A stretch of 64,000 bases of DNA from Parapedobacter flavus (lineage in GTDB: Bacteria > Bacteroidota > Bacteroidia > Sphingobacteriales > Sphingobacteriaceae). The notes beneath the pieces were generated by a model that had not been told where the DNA came from, did not search any database, and saw only the letters and a program-made list of their open reading frames with translations. The stretch spans positions 62,001 to 126,000 of the forward strand of contig NZ_JAYKZZ010000009.1 of assembly GCF_035818675.1 (NCBI RefSeq). The letters run 5' to 3'. Shown here piece after piece: positions 1 to 7,850 of the stretch. Made by a program: the position numbers and the translations under genes. Each line of letters opens with the position of its first letter. The stretch's first letter is position 1.

Positions 1-1
1 T

Positions 2-1291
2 TATTTGGTAGCCCGTGATCATATGGGAATCATCCCGCTATATATGGGTTGGGACGAAGCAGGTACGTTTTATGTGGCGTCTGAGCTGAAGGCGCTGGAG
101 GGCTTCTGCAGTCGGATCGAAACATTTCCTCCGGGGCATTACCTGTATAGTAAGGAAAGCCACACGCCGCAGAAGTGGTACACCCGCGATTGGGAACAAT
201 ACGATGCCGTGAAGGATAACGTGACTGATATCGATTTGTTACGTAAAGGGCTGGAGGACGCCGTGCACCGGCAGTTGATGTCTGATGTGCCTTATGGGGT
301 ATTGCTCTCGGGCGGACTGGATTCGTCGGTAATTGCCGCTGTGACGAAGAAGTTTGCATCGCGACGGGTGGAGTCTAACGATCAGGAAAAGGCATGGTAC
401 CCACGGCTGCATTCGTTCGCGGTGGGGTTGGAGGGCTCGCCGGACCTGATTGCGGCAAAGAAGGCTGCCGACCACATCGGCACGATTCACCATGAAATCA
501 ACTTTACCATACAAGAAGGGCTCGATGCGGTTCGCGATGTGATTTACCACTTAGAAACCTATGATGTAACGACCATCCGGGCATCGACACCCATGTACCT
601 CCTCGCACGGGTTATCAAATCAATGGGTATCAAAATGGTGTTATCTGGCGAAGGGTCCGACGAGTTATTTGGTGGTTACCTATATTTTCATAAAGCACCG
701 AATGCCAAGGAGTTTCATGAAGAAACTGTCCGAAAGCTGGGTAAATTGCACCTCTACGATTGTTTACGTGCAAACAAATCGCTGGCAGCATGGGGTGTAG
801 AGGGGCGTGTACCATTCTTAGATAAGGAGTTTATGGACATCGCCATGCGCCTGAACCCCGAAGACAAGATGATCCGTGAGGGGCGGATGGAAAAATGGGT
901 AGTTCGGAAAGCATTTGAGGATTACTTACCAGAGAGTATTGCTTGGCGACAAAAAGAGCAGTTTTCCGATGGCGTAGGATACAGTTGGATCGACACCCTG
1001 AAAAAGCAAGCTGAGGAGCGCGTCAGCGATGCTGAATTAGCGGGGGCGGCGGACCGGTTCCCCGTTAATCCGCCGCAAAACAAAGAGGAATACCTGTACA
1101 GGTCAATTTTCACGGAGCATTTTCCTTCAGCCGCTGCGGCGGTAACGGTACCATCCGTTAAATCCGTAGCGTGCAGCACGCCTGAAGCGTTGGCATGGGA
1201 TGCATCTTTCCAGAACTTGAACGATCCGTCTGGCCGGGCAGTGGCCAGCGTACATAACGAAAGCTACGAAAAAACGATTGTCAATTTTTAA
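2..1291 (+). CDS. asnB: Asparagine synthetase B, glutamine-hydrolysing (5' truncated by window edge)
   Basis: This is the C-terminal part of asparagine synthetase B, which makes asparagine from aspartate, ATP and glutamine-derived ammonia in the cytosol. The reading frame is open from base 2 (YLVARDHMGIIPLY), so the N-terminal glutaminase domain with its Cys1 lies before the window. About 429 of the roughly 555 usual residues are present. The ATP-pyrophosphatase loop SGGLDSS is about 100 residues in, and the second synthetase motif SGEGSDELFGGY about 110 residues later. The last codons (...KTIVNF) run into an AT-rich repeat that continues past the stop, so the natural C-terminus may have been altered. 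A strong hairpin terminator follows. The family call is secure; only the 5' end is missing. Confidence 0.95.
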   Translation, partial: YLVARDHMGIIPLYMGWDEAGTFYVASELKALEGFCSRIETFPPGHYLYSKESHTPQKWYTRDWEQYDAVKDNVTDIDLLRKGLEDAVHRQLMSDVPYGVLLSGGLDSSVIAAVTKKFASRRVESNDQEKAWYPRLHSFAVGLEGSPDLIAAKKAADHIGTIHHEINFTIQEGLDAVRDVIYHLETYDVTTIRASTPMYLLARVIKSMGIKMVLSGEGSDELFGGYLYFHKAPNAKEFHEETVRKLGKLHLYDCLRANKSLAAWGVEGRVPFLDKEFMDIAMRLNPEDKMIREGRMEKWVVRKAFEDYLPESIAWRQKEQFSDGVGYSWIDTLKKQAEERVSDAELAGAADRFPVNPPQNKEEYLYRSIFTEHFPSAAAAVTVPSVKSVACSTPEALAWDASFQNLNDPSGRAVASVHNESYEKTIVNF

Positions 1292-1372
1292 TGGTTAATT
1301 TTTAATTGTCAATTATAGAAGAAAGGGCTGGAAAACATTGAGTTTTCCGGCCCTTTCCGCATATTAACCATT
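1290..1372. repeat. AT-rich inverted repeat flanking the asnB terminator
   Basis: AATGGTTAAT (1290-1299) and ATTAACCATT (1363-1372) form a perfect 10-bp inverted repeat around the terminator hairpin. The surrounding bases are rich in short relatives such as AATTGTCAATT and ATTGACCATTA. Mixed strings of TTAATGGTTAAT and AATTGTCAATT are common between genes in Sphingobacteriaceae genomes as I recall them. The left arm overlaps the asnB stop codon. A shorter relative, AATTGACAATT, lies just after the GH76 gene near 53567. Confidence 0.55.
1321..1357 (+). terminator. Hairpin terminator between asnB and the convergent DUF1080 gene
   Basis: A 16-bp stem (1321-1336 with 1342-1357, one G-U pair) closes a 5-nt loop. 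The outer stem bases GAAAGGG/CCCTTTC give A- and T-rich edges on both strands, so it can serve transcripts from either side. Confidence 0.85.
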
Positions 1373-1385
1373 GACCATTAACTAA

Positions 1386-2129
1386 TCACAACGGCCTGAT
1401 CCAGATGTTACGGAAACTTACCGGATTGCCATGGTCTTGCAATACGATAGGGCCCGGGCCATGCGCTTTGTATTTAGGAAGGCCGATGTATTCGGTTGGA
1501 CCGTCCAGTTCTACGTTGTTCTGTACCAGTACGCCGTTGTGCAATACGGTAACCCGTGCTTTGCTGATTAAAATGCCTTCCGCATTGAACCTCGGAGCGG
1601 TCCAAATGATATCATATTTTTGCCATTCGCCAGGCGCTTTAGTCGCGTTGACGAGCGGGATACGCTGTTTATAGAGGCTTGCCGCCTGTCCATTGGAGTA
1701 TGTACGGTTATTATAACTGTCCAATACTTGCACTTCATATAACCCCTGCATAAAAATACCGCTATTGCCGCGCCCTTGTCCGTCACCAACGATTTCTGCG
1801 GGCGACCGCCACTCCACATGGAGCTGGTAATCGGTGAATTGCTGCTTGGTTTGGATAGCCCCTTTGCCGCGCACCACCGTGAAAGCCCCATCGGCTACTT
1901 CCCATTCGGCGGGGGAAGACCCATCCTTTTGGCTCACCCATTGATTGAGAGAGGAACCGTCGAACAGCACGATGGCGTCCGACGGCGCCTTATTAGGGGA
2001 AGTAGTGACCACACGGGGTTCCGGCTCCCACACTTCGGTTTCTTCCGGTTTCATGTTTGATTGCTGTGCTAAGACCGGTAGCGTGAGTAGTACGGCCGCC
2101 CCGGCAATGATAACTGATTTTGTATACAT
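1386..2129 (-). CDS. Exported DUF1080 (3-keto-disaccharide hydrolase-like) protein
   Basis: A 247-residue exported protein of the DUF1080 family, a concanavalin-like beta-sandwich fold linked to hydrolysis of 3-keto-glycosides and common in Bacteroidota and Planctomycetota. Family marks are IVLFDGSSLNQW near residue 55, YQLHVEWR, the stretch GRGNSGIFMQGLYEVQ, and EWQKYDIIW. The start is set at 2129 because a typical signal peptide (MYTKSVIIAGAAVLL, cleavage near VLAQ) begins there. A longer frame to 2231 would overlap the upstream gene and put 34 odd residues before the signal. It lies 31 bp after the acyl-CoA dehydrogenase on the same strand and may be co-transcribed, though no functional link is evident. 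The substrate is unknown. Confidence 0.85.
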   Translation of the reverse strand: MYTKSVIIAGAAVLLTLPVLAQQSNMKPEETEVWEPEPRVVTTSPNKAPSDAIVLFDGSSLNQWVSQKDGSSPAEWEVADGAFTVVRGKGAIQTKQQFTDYQLHVEWRSPAEIVGDGQGRGNSGIFMQGLYEVQVLDSYNNRTYSNGQAASLYKQRIPLVNATKAPGEWQKYDIIWTAPRFNAEGILISKARVTVLHNGVLVQNNVELDGPTEYIGLPKYKAHGPGPIVLQDHGNPVSFRNIWIRPL

Positions 2130-2160
2130 ACTTATTTTTAAATAATGATTAAAGACAAGA

Positions 2161-3333
2161 TTAACCAAACGCATCAATTCCTGTGATATCCATCCCCGTG
2201 ATGAGCAGGTGCACATCATGTGTGCCTTCATAGGTGATCACCGATTCCAGGTTCATCATGTGTCGCATAATGGGATATTCGCCGGTGATACCCATGGCAC
2301 CCAATATTTGACGGGCTTCTCGGGCAACATGCAAGGCAGTCGCTACGTTATTGCGCTTGGCCATCGAAATCTGCGCCGGCGTAGCGCGATTTTCATTTTT
2401 GAGTTGCGCAAGCCGCCATACGAGCAATTGCCCTTTTGTGATCTCGGTGAGCATCTCGGCAAGTTTTTTTTGCTGCAATTGAAAGCCTGCGATGGGCCGG
2501 CCGAACTGCTCGCGTTGTTTGGCGTAGCGCAAAGCCGTGTCGTAGCAATCCATGGCCGCGCCCAAAGCGCCCCATGCGATGCCATACCGCGCCTGGTTGA
2601 GGCAACTGAGTGGTCCGCGCATACCGGTTACCCCCGGAAGGATATTTGATTTTGGCACACGTACGTTATCGAGTACGAGTTCACCGGTAGCGGAAGCCCG
2701 CAGGCTCCATTTATTGTGCGTTTCAGGCGTGGTGAAACCTTCCATTCCCCGTTCCACGATCAGTCCTTGTACCTTGCCTTCAGGACTTTTGGCCCACACC
2801 AACGCGATGTCCGCAAACGGTGCGTTTGATATCCACATCTTTGACCCATTCAATAGCACAGTATTGCCATCATCTTCGAAATGGGCGAGCATACTGCTGG
2901 GGTCTGATCCATGATTAGGCTCCGTGAGGCCGAAACACCCTAACAGTTCACCGTTGGCTAGCTTAGGTAGGAAGCGTTGCTTTTGCTCATCGCTCCCGTA
3001 CGCATAGATGGGATACATCACGAGCGATCCTTGCACGGATGCCGTGGAGCGGATGGCTGAGTCGCCGCGCTCCAGTTCCTGCATCATGATGCCGTAAGCC
3101 AGGTAATCCAGCCCGGCACCCCCATGATTCCCTGGGATGGTAGGGCCAAACAGGCCTAATTGGGCCATACCGGGGAGCAGTTGTTTTGGGAATTCCGCCC
3201 GCTGGGCATACGCCTCGATTAAGGGCGTAAGCTCACTATTTACCCATTGCCTCACGCTGTTGCGGATAAGCAGGTGTTCGTCGCTGATGAGTTCGTCTAG
3301 CAGGTAATAATCCGGTGCAGTATATTGGCCCAT
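2161..3333 (-). CDS. Acyl-CoA dehydrogenase, glutaryl-CoA dehydrogenase type
   Basis: A 390-residue FAD-dependent acyl-CoA dehydrogenase. The glutaryl-CoA dehydrogenase branch is indicated by CFGLTEPNHGSDP in the middle domain and TYEGTHDVHLLITG near the C-terminus. The Glu of TYEG (about residue 369) is the expected catalytic base. The enzyme would oxidise and decarboxylate glutaryl-CoA to crotonyl-CoA in lysine/tryptophan catabolism, passing electrons to ETF. Length matches the family, without a mitochondrial-type leader. No other glutarate pathway gene is adjacent, but an enoyl-CoA hydratase lies about 11 kb downstream. The family is certain; the glutaryl specificity is inferred from motif similarity. 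Confidence 0.9.
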   Translation of the reverse strand: MGQYTAPDYYLLDELISDEHLLIRNSVRQWVNSELTPLIEAYAQRAEFPKQLLPGMAQLGLFGPTIPGNHGGAGLDYLAYGIMMQELERGDSAIRSTASVQGSLVMYPIYAYGSDEQKQRFLPKLANGELLGCFGLTEPNHGSDPSSMLAHFEDDGNTVLLNGSKMWISNAPFADIALVWAKSPEGKVQGLIVERGMEGFTTPETHNKWSLRASATGELVLDNVRVPKSNILPGVTGMRGPLSCLNQARYGIAWGALGAAMDCYDTALRYAKQREQFGRPIAGFQLQQKKLAEMLTEITKGQLLVWRLAQLKNENRATPAQISMAKRNNVATALHVAREARQILGAMGITGEYPIMRHMMNLESVITYEGTHDVHLLITGMDITGIDAFG

Positions 3334-3559
3334 CCATCATCTATTTGATGCACAATTATAGCGATAATATCTGGCTTTACGAATATCCCTATCGTCATCC
3401 CGGCATCCCTTGTTCCCTACGGTTTCCCTATAGGTATCCGACAAAGTGCCGTGTTTTAGCGTTTTTTCCGAGGTACGGTGAGATATCACAGGGATAGGGC
3501 AGGGATATCGCCACTATAACGTCATCAAGTTCGCCTGCGTTTAATTTAATCTAGGTTTG

Positions 3560-3567
3560 TACCTTTG
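3560..3567 (+). promoter_or_regulatory. -7 promoter box TACCTTTG for folB
   Basis: TACCTTTG matches the Bacteroidota -7 consensus TAnnTTTG and ends 5 nt before the folB ATG. A second match, TAGGTTTG, sits directly upstream at 3552-3559. A transcript starting about 4 nt after the box would begin at or next to the ATG. No clear -33 TTTG is visible. Confidence 0.65.
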
Positions 3568-3572
3568 TGGTT

Positions 3573-3962
3573 ATGGGAAAGATTCATCAACAAGTGGCAG
3601 TTGCCGATGCACGCTTTTTTGCGTATCACGGTTATTACCCCGAGGAGCAGGTGCTCGGCAACGAATTTTCGGTCGATATCTGTGTCGCGTTCAATCGGGA
3701 GGACCGCGAAACAGCCGATGAATTGCAGTACACCGTTAACTACGAGCTGCTTTACCATATTGCAAAAGCCGAGATGCAGCAGCCCCGTAAATTGTTGGAG
3801 ACGGTAGCCGAATCGATACTACGCCGTGTGCGAACCGATTTCCCTTTCGTTTCGGATATCGAAGTAAGCGTTACCAAACACAATCCACCTTTCGGTGGCG
3901 ACGGTGCCAACGCCCGTGTAGTGCTTAAGTGGGAAGCCGCTTCTCCCGGTGATGTAGCGTAG
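3573..3962 (+). CDS. folB: Dihydroneopterin aldolase
   Basis: A 129-residue dihydroneopterin aldolase, which cleaves 7,8-dihydroneopterin to 6-hydroxymethyl-dihydropterin and glycolaldehyde in folate synthesis. Family marks are FFAYHGYYPEEQVLGNEF (residues 15-32), LLETVAESI with the pterin-binding Glu, and the catalytic Lys (about K102) in VTKHNPPFGG. Size is normal for the family, which forms octamers. ATG at 3573 is preferred over a GTG two codons earlier because the GTG overlaps the promoter box. It stands alone, divergent from the acyl-CoA dehydrogenase; no other folate gene is nearby. Confidence 0.93.
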   Translation: MGKIHQQVAVADARFFAYHGYYPEEQVLGNEFSVDICVAFNREDRETADELQYTVNYELLYHIAKAEMQQPRKLLETVAESILRRVRTDFPFVSDIEVSVTKHNPPFGGDGANARVVLKWEAASPGDVA

Positions 3963-4088
3963 CGGTCCACCTCATCTGTTATAGACCGGCTATTTCCTTT
4001 GCCGTTCTGCGGTTAGCGATTGCTGCAAGATGCTCGGATCTCATGGTACGGAAATTATGACCTTGAAACTCTTGATTACAAGACAAAA

Positions 4089-4127
4089 TGTCATTGAGTG
4101 TTTGGTGAATAATGACACAAAGTCATT
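4089..4127. promoter_or_regulatory. Inverted-repeat operator upstream of hsp20
   Basis: TGTCATT (4089-4095) and AATGACA (4111-4117) are perfect inverted copies. A second overlapping palindrome is AATGAC-N5-GTCATT (4111-4127). Three TGTCAT/AGTCAT-type half-sites within 39 bp upstream of a stress gene suggest a binding site for a dimeric regulator. The regulator is not identified. Confidence 0.5.
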
Positions 4128-4147
4128 AAAATCTTTTTTTTCTCCGT

Positions 4148-4163
4148 TGGTATATAATTTGGA
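4148..4163 (+). promoter_or_regulatory. Sigma-54-like promoter element of hsp20
   Basis: TGGTATATAATTTGGA fits the sigma-54 consensus TGGYAYR-N4-TTGCW except that the -12 GC reads GG. The two GG pairs (4149-4150 and 4161-4162) are separated by exactly 10 nt. The alternative housekeeping reading TATAATTTG has three rather than two bases between TA and TTTG. Predicted transcription would start near 4174. Confidence 0.45.
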
Positions 4164-4208
4164 AGGTTGGTATCGAAGTCAAAAACAAAAGATATAGGAG
4201 GATAAAAA

Positions 4209-4646
4209 ATGACACTGGTAAAATTTTCTGGAAACAAAAACAGGGGAGTAGATAACTGGGTAAACGATTTTTTCAACCCAATTTTCAACGATTCATTCTT
4301 GTCGGACCGCTTTACTTCCCGCGTTCCCGCTGTGAATGTGGCGGAAACGAGCGAAGCGTTTCACATTGAGCTGGCAGCGCCAGGCTTGGAAAAAGGTGAT
4401 TTCAAAATCAACGTCGACAAGGACGTATTGACCATTTCCGCCGAGAAAAAAGTGGAGAGCACCGACGATAGTAAGAAATACAGTAAACGTGAGTACAGCT
4501 ACACTTCTTTCAATCGATCATTCACCTTGCCCGAAAGCATTGACCACAACAGCATCGATGCCAACTACAAAGACGGTGTGTTGAGCGTGGCTATCGGTAA
4601 GAAAGAAGAAGCCAAAGTAGCTTCACGGTTGATTGAAGTGAACTAA
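4209..4646 (+). CDS. Small heat shock protein, Hsp20/alpha-crystallin family
   Basis: A 145-residue ATP-independent holdase chaperone. The alpha-crystallin domain spans about residues 38-132 (PAVNVAETSEAFHIELAAPG to DGVLSVAIGK), with a short tail ending SRLIEVN that carries an I/L-X-V-type oligomerisation motif. The gene is monocistronic, with its own control region and a strong terminator. Unusually for this phylum it has a perfect Shine-Dalgarno AGGAGG (4196-4201), 7 nt before the ATG. That fixes the start and implies efficient translation. Upstream are inverted repeats and a sigma-54-like element, so stress-dependent induction is likely but unproven. Confidence 0.93.
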   Translation: MTLVKFSGNKNRGVDNWVNDFFNPIFNDSFLSDRFTSRVPAVNVAETSEAFHIELAAPGLEKGDFKINVDKDVLTISAEKKVESTDDSKKYSKREYSYTSFNRSFTLPESIDHNSIDANYKDGVLSVAIGKKEEAKVASRLIEVN

Positions 4647-4685
4647 AAAAATCGGCGAAACGATGAATGGTGATTCAACCATTCT

Positions 4686-4717
4686 AAAAACCCATGGTGC
4701 ATTCCATGGGTTTTTTT
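4686..4717. terminator. Bidirectional terminator after hsp20
   Basis: A 12-bp stem AAAAACCCATGG / CCATGGGTTTTT encloses the loop TGCATT, followed by a T-run on the plus strand and preceded by an A-run that serves the minus strand. It separates hsp20 from the convergent thioesterase gene. Confidence 0.9.
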
Positions 4718-4726
4718 GTTGCCCTG

Positions 4727-5170
4727 TTAGGTAGTTGTTTCTTCATAGTCCCCACCTTTGGGCAGGTGGGTGACGATGGCTTGCCATTCTTCCGGTAATA
4801 CGGTAAGCTTCCGTTTTTCGATATCCATCCAAGCCCCGTCTACCGTCACCACTGCGCATTTCGTTCCATCCGAACGGTAAATCTCGTGCCGAAATGAAAA
4901 CCGGGAGTTGACGGTATTGTATTTCGTCATCACGACAGTTACTTTTACTTCGTCATTGAGGTGTACCTCGCGTAGGTATACCAGTTCCTCACGGAAAAGT
5001 ATAGGGCCGATATTCATTTCCGCGATTTTGTCGAGCGAAAGCCCCGTATCCCGCAGCATATTGCTCCTCGCCTGGGCGCAGAGATCGGCATAGGCAGAGT
5101 GGCGTAGGTGCCGATTGGCATCGATCTGTGCCCATATTATTTGTCCCGCGTAGAATACATTTTCTTCCAT
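4727..5170 (-). CDS. Acyl-CoA thioesterase, hot-dog fold (4HBT/YbgC type)
   Basis: A 147-residue single-domain hot-dog thioesterase that hydrolyses acyl-CoA esters in the cytosol. The N-terminal motif IDANRHLRHSAY (D17, H21, Y27) matches the 4HBT catalytic pattern D-x-N-x-H-x-x-x-x-x-Y. The central beta strands include FSFRHEIYRSDGTKCAVV. Length is typical. The acyl chain it prefers cannot be told from sequence. The gene is divergent from the repair cassette, with a 59-bp gap that contains its own promoter box 4 nt before the ATG. Confidence 0.85.
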   Translation of the reverse strand: MEENVFYAGQIIWAQIDANRHLRHSAYADLCAQARSNMLRDTGLSLDKIAEMNIGPILFREELVYLREVHLNDEVKVTVVMTKYNTVNSRFSFRHEIYRSDGTKCAVVTVDGAWMDIEKRKLTVLPEEWQAIVTHLPKGGDYEETTT

Positions 5171-5174
5171 AACC

Positions 5175-5182
5175 CAAACATA
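5175..5182 (-). promoter_or_regulatory. -7 box TATGTTTG for the thioesterase gene
   Basis: The minus strand reads TATGTTTG, ending 4 nt before the start codon at 5170. The predicted transcript start falls on or beside the ATG, so the mRNA would be leaderless. Confidence 0.6.
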
Positions 5183-5229
5183 CCAATAATATCGTTAAAC
5201 CAACCGCCATTTTTTTTGTTTACGTGCTA

Positions 5230-6225
5230 ATGATGTTGGAATTTACAAAACGTGGCATATATTGTCCGCGCGCTGATATTTACATTGATCCTTGGCTTCC
5301 CGTGCAAAAGGCGCTGATCACCCACGCCCACAGCGACCATGCGCGGCAAGGTATGGGACGTTATCTCTGCCATCCGCACACCGCAGCCATTCTCCGCCTG
5401 CGGTTGGGGGCCGATACCGCTATACAGCAGCAGGAATATGGACAGATAGTCACCGTAAATGGTGTGCGTATCAGCCTGCATCCGGCTGGCCATATTATCG
5501 GCTCCGCGCAGGTAAGACTGGAATATAGCGGCGAGGTCTGGGTGGTTTCCGGAGACTATAAACTCACTCGAGACGGCATCAGCGCTCCCTACGAGCCCGT
5601 GAGTTGCCACGCCTTCGTCACGGAGTCGACATTCGCACTGCCCATATATCGTTTCCTCGATCCTGCATCCGTCTTGTCAGAAATCAACCATTGGTGGCGG
5701 CAGAATGCTGCCGAAGGTTTCAATACGGTGTTGCTGGCCTATGCTTTGGGTAAATCGCAAGTGCTTCTCCAGCACTTGGACCCCTCGAACGGACCGGTGT
5801 TCATGCACGGAGCAGTGGCCAATGTAAATGCGGTACTTGGGGGTATTGGCTATCGCTTCGCCGGTGAATACATCGCTCCGGAAACCGACCGGGCGGCGAT
5901 AAAGGGGGCTGCCGTTGTGGCGCCGCCATCGGCACTTGGCTCGCCGTGGTTGAAAAAACTGGCACCTTTCCGGATTGCTTTATGTAGCGGTTGGATGCAA
6001 CTACGCGGTGCACGGAGACGTCGGGGAGTGGACTGGGGGTTCGTGCTTTCGGACCACGCCGACTGGGACCAGCTGAACCGGGCGGTAGCTGCTACGGGCG
6101 CGGAGACCATATACGTAACCCACGGTTATGAGGGGCCCTTCGCCCGTTGGCTACGGGAAGAAAAAGGTCTCGATGCACACGAAGTGCATTTACAAGGCGA
6201 GGAGCCGATGGGGGGTGACTTATGA
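5230..6225 (+). CDS. Ligase-associated DNA exonuclease (MBL fold)
   Basis: First gene of the ligase-associated repair cassette. The 331-residue protein belongs to the metallo-beta-lactamase nuclease family (SNM1/Pso2-like). HAHSDH (residues 32-37) and the later HPAGHIIGSAQV and SGDYKLTRD supply metal ligands. The related Pseudomonas enzyme is a metal-dependent DNA nuclease. The stop overlaps the ligase start by 4 bp (ATGA), so translation is coupled. Two ATGs (5230, 5233) and an upstream GTG (5224) are possible starts; 5230 is chosen because MMLEFTKRGIYC begins the first beta strand. The role is nucleolytic end processing before ligation; the damage type is not known. Confidence 0.9.
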   Translation: MMLEFTKRGIYCPRADIYIDPWLPVQKALITHAHSDHARQGMGRYLCHPHTAAILRLRLGADTAIQQQEYGQIVTVNGVRISLHPAGHIIGSAQVRLEYSGEVWVVSGDYKLTRDGISAPYEPVSCHAFVTESTFALPIYRFLDPASVLSEINHWWRQNAAEGFNTVLLAYALGKSQVLLQHLDPSNGPVFMHGAVANVNAVLGGIGYRFAGEYIAPETDRAAIKGAAVVAPPSALGSPWLKKLAPFRIALCSGWMQLRGARRRRGVDWGFVLSDHADWDQLNRAVAATGAETIYVTHGYEGPFARWLREEKGLDAHEVHLQGEEPMGGDL

Positions 6226-7820
6226 AGCGGTTTACGGAATTGTTTACAGCTATTGACCAGACGACAAAGACGAATGTAAAAGTAGCCGCCATCGTCAATT
6301 ATTTGACTGATAGCGATGACAGGAACAACCTGCACACCATTGCATTACTCATTGGCAACCGGCCCCGGCGTCCTGTAAAAACGGCCGACCTGAAAGGTTG
6401 GGCTGCGGCGGCAGCCGGTATACCCGATTGGCTTTTTGAAGCATCATACCACATTGTGGGGGATTTGGCTGAGGCCATTGCCCTTGTGCTCCCGCCTCCC
6501 ATGGCCTCGGGAAATGCATTCACATTGCCCAGCATCGTCGACGAATTGGCCAAACTTTCGGAGCAGACCGAAGCGGAAAAAAAGAAAACCATAACCGGTT
6601 ATTGGCAACGCCTGAGCAAAGATGAGCGGTTTGTTTTCACCAAATTGATTACCGGGAATTTCCGGATGGGCGTATCCCGTCAATTGGTCATCAAAGCACT
6701 AGGAATCCACCTCGGTATGGATGAAGCTTCTGTAGCACATCGCCTTATGGGCAAGTGGCTGCCCGCAGACGAAACCATGGATTCGCTGTTTTCGAAAGCG
6801 ACTTTGGGCGACCGTGATTTCCAACCTTATCCCTTTTACCTGGCTTATCAATTGGATGCATCGCCGGAGTCACTGGGCGAAGTCACCGACTGGTACATTG
6901 AAAAGAAGCTCGACGGTATCCGGGGCCAATTGATCGTGCGGAACGGGAGGCTGTTCGTGTGGAGCCGGGGTGAGGATTTGCTCACCGATAAATTTCCCGA
7001 GTTCGGGCCGCTGGCAGATATGCTGCCCAATGGCACCGTTATCGACGGCGAAATCATTCCGTGGAAGGATGGGCAACCGTTGCCGTTCCAGGTGATGCAA
7101 ACACGTATCGGACGCAAGAAGCTTTCGTCTAAATCACTTCGCGATGCGCCGCTGGTGATGGTATGTTATGACTTGCTCGAATGGAACGGCGAAGATATCC
7201 GGGGCAAGCCGATGCGCGAGCGCCGCCACCTGCTACAGCGCCTGTTGTCTTCTCCCAAGTCCTATCCGGCGCTGCTGCTGTCGGAAACGATGACTTCCGA
7301 TGGTTGGCGCGAAGTAGCGGAGTTCCGCCAACGGGCGCGTGAATTCCATTGCGAGGGCGTGATGCTCAAACGTAAGGAAAGCCCTTATGGCAGCGGTAGG
7401 CGGCGCGGGGACTGGTGGAAATGGAAAACGGACCCACTCACTGCCGATGGGGTGCTGATTTATGCCCAAAGTGGCCATGGGCGGCGTGCGAATTTATATA
7501 CCGATTATACCTTTGGTGTGTGGGACGAAGACGGCGCATTGGTGCCATTCGCCAAAGCCTATTCAGGCCTTACCGACAAAGAAATTATCGAGCTAGACAA
7601 CTGGATCAAACGCAATACGCTGGAACGTTTCGGTCCGGTACGGAGCGTCTCACCGCACCATGTCTTTGAAATCGCTTTCGAGGGCATCGGGGAAAGCAGC
7701 AGGCATAAATCCGGTGTGGCGCTACGTTTTCCGCGCATGCTGCGATGGCGACGGGACAAGTTGCCCAAGGATGCCAATACCAAAGCTGACTTGTTGCAGT
7801 TGATCGAAGCACTGAAGTAA
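6222..7820 (+). CDS. ATP-dependent DNA ligase of the repair cassette
   Basis: A 532-residue ATP-dependent DNA ligase, distinct from the essential NAD-dependent LigA. The N-terminal about 200 residues form an alpha-helical DNA-binding domain. The nucleotidyltransferase motif I is EKKLDGIRG, with K229 as the adenylated lysine. Further motifs are IDGEIIPW, CEGVMLKR and WWKWK, followed by an OB-fold ending near residue 530. Length and order match the ligase class named for cisplatin damage response in cassette-bearing bacteria. It overlaps the exonuclease gene by 4 bp and is followed 30 bp later by the helicase. No Ku or LigD domain is present, so it is not an NHEJ ligase. Confidence 0.93.
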   Translation: MKRFTELFTAIDQTTKTNVKVAAIVNYLTDSDDRNNLHTIALLIGNRPRRPVKTADLKGWAAAAAGIPDWLFEASYHIVGDLAEAIALVLPPPMASGNAFTLPSIVDELAKLSEQTEAEKKKTITGYWQRLSKDERFVFTKLITGNFRMGVSRQLVIKALGIHLGMDEASVAHRLMGKWLPADETMDSLFSKATLGDRDFQPYPFYLAYQLDASPESLGEVTDWYIEKKLDGIRGQLIVRNGRLFVWSRGEDLLTDKFPEFGPLADMLPNGTVIDGEIIPWKDGQPLPFQVMQTRIGRKKLSSKSLRDAPLVMVCYDLLEWNGEDIRGKPMRERRHLLQRLLSSPKSYPALLLSETMTSDGWREVAEFRQRAREFHCEGVMLKRKESPYGSGRRRGDWWKWKTDPLTADGVLIYAQSGHGRRANLYTDYTFGVWDEDGALVPFAKAYSGLTDKEIIELDNWIKRNTLERFGPVRSVSPHHVFEIAFEGIGESSRHKSGVALRFPRMLRWRRDKLPKDANTKADLLQLIEALK

Positions 7821-7825
7821 AAGGT

Positions 7826-7833
7826 TATCTTTG
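7826..7833 (+). promoter_or_regulatory. Possible internal -7 box TATCTTTG before the helicase gene
   Basis: TATCTTTG lies in the 30-bp gap between ligase and helicase and ends 17 nt before the TTG start. It could let the helicase be transcribed separately, or be a chance match. Confidence 0.4.
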
Positions 7834-7850
7834 TTAAAGGGGTATTTTCA

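Noticed and set aside
4091..4288. A 65-codon minus-strand frame across the hsp20 control region
   Set aside because: It overlaps the promoter, the Shine-Dalgarno and the first 80 bp of hsp20, and its product is low-complexity Phe/Pro-rich without any recognisable feature.
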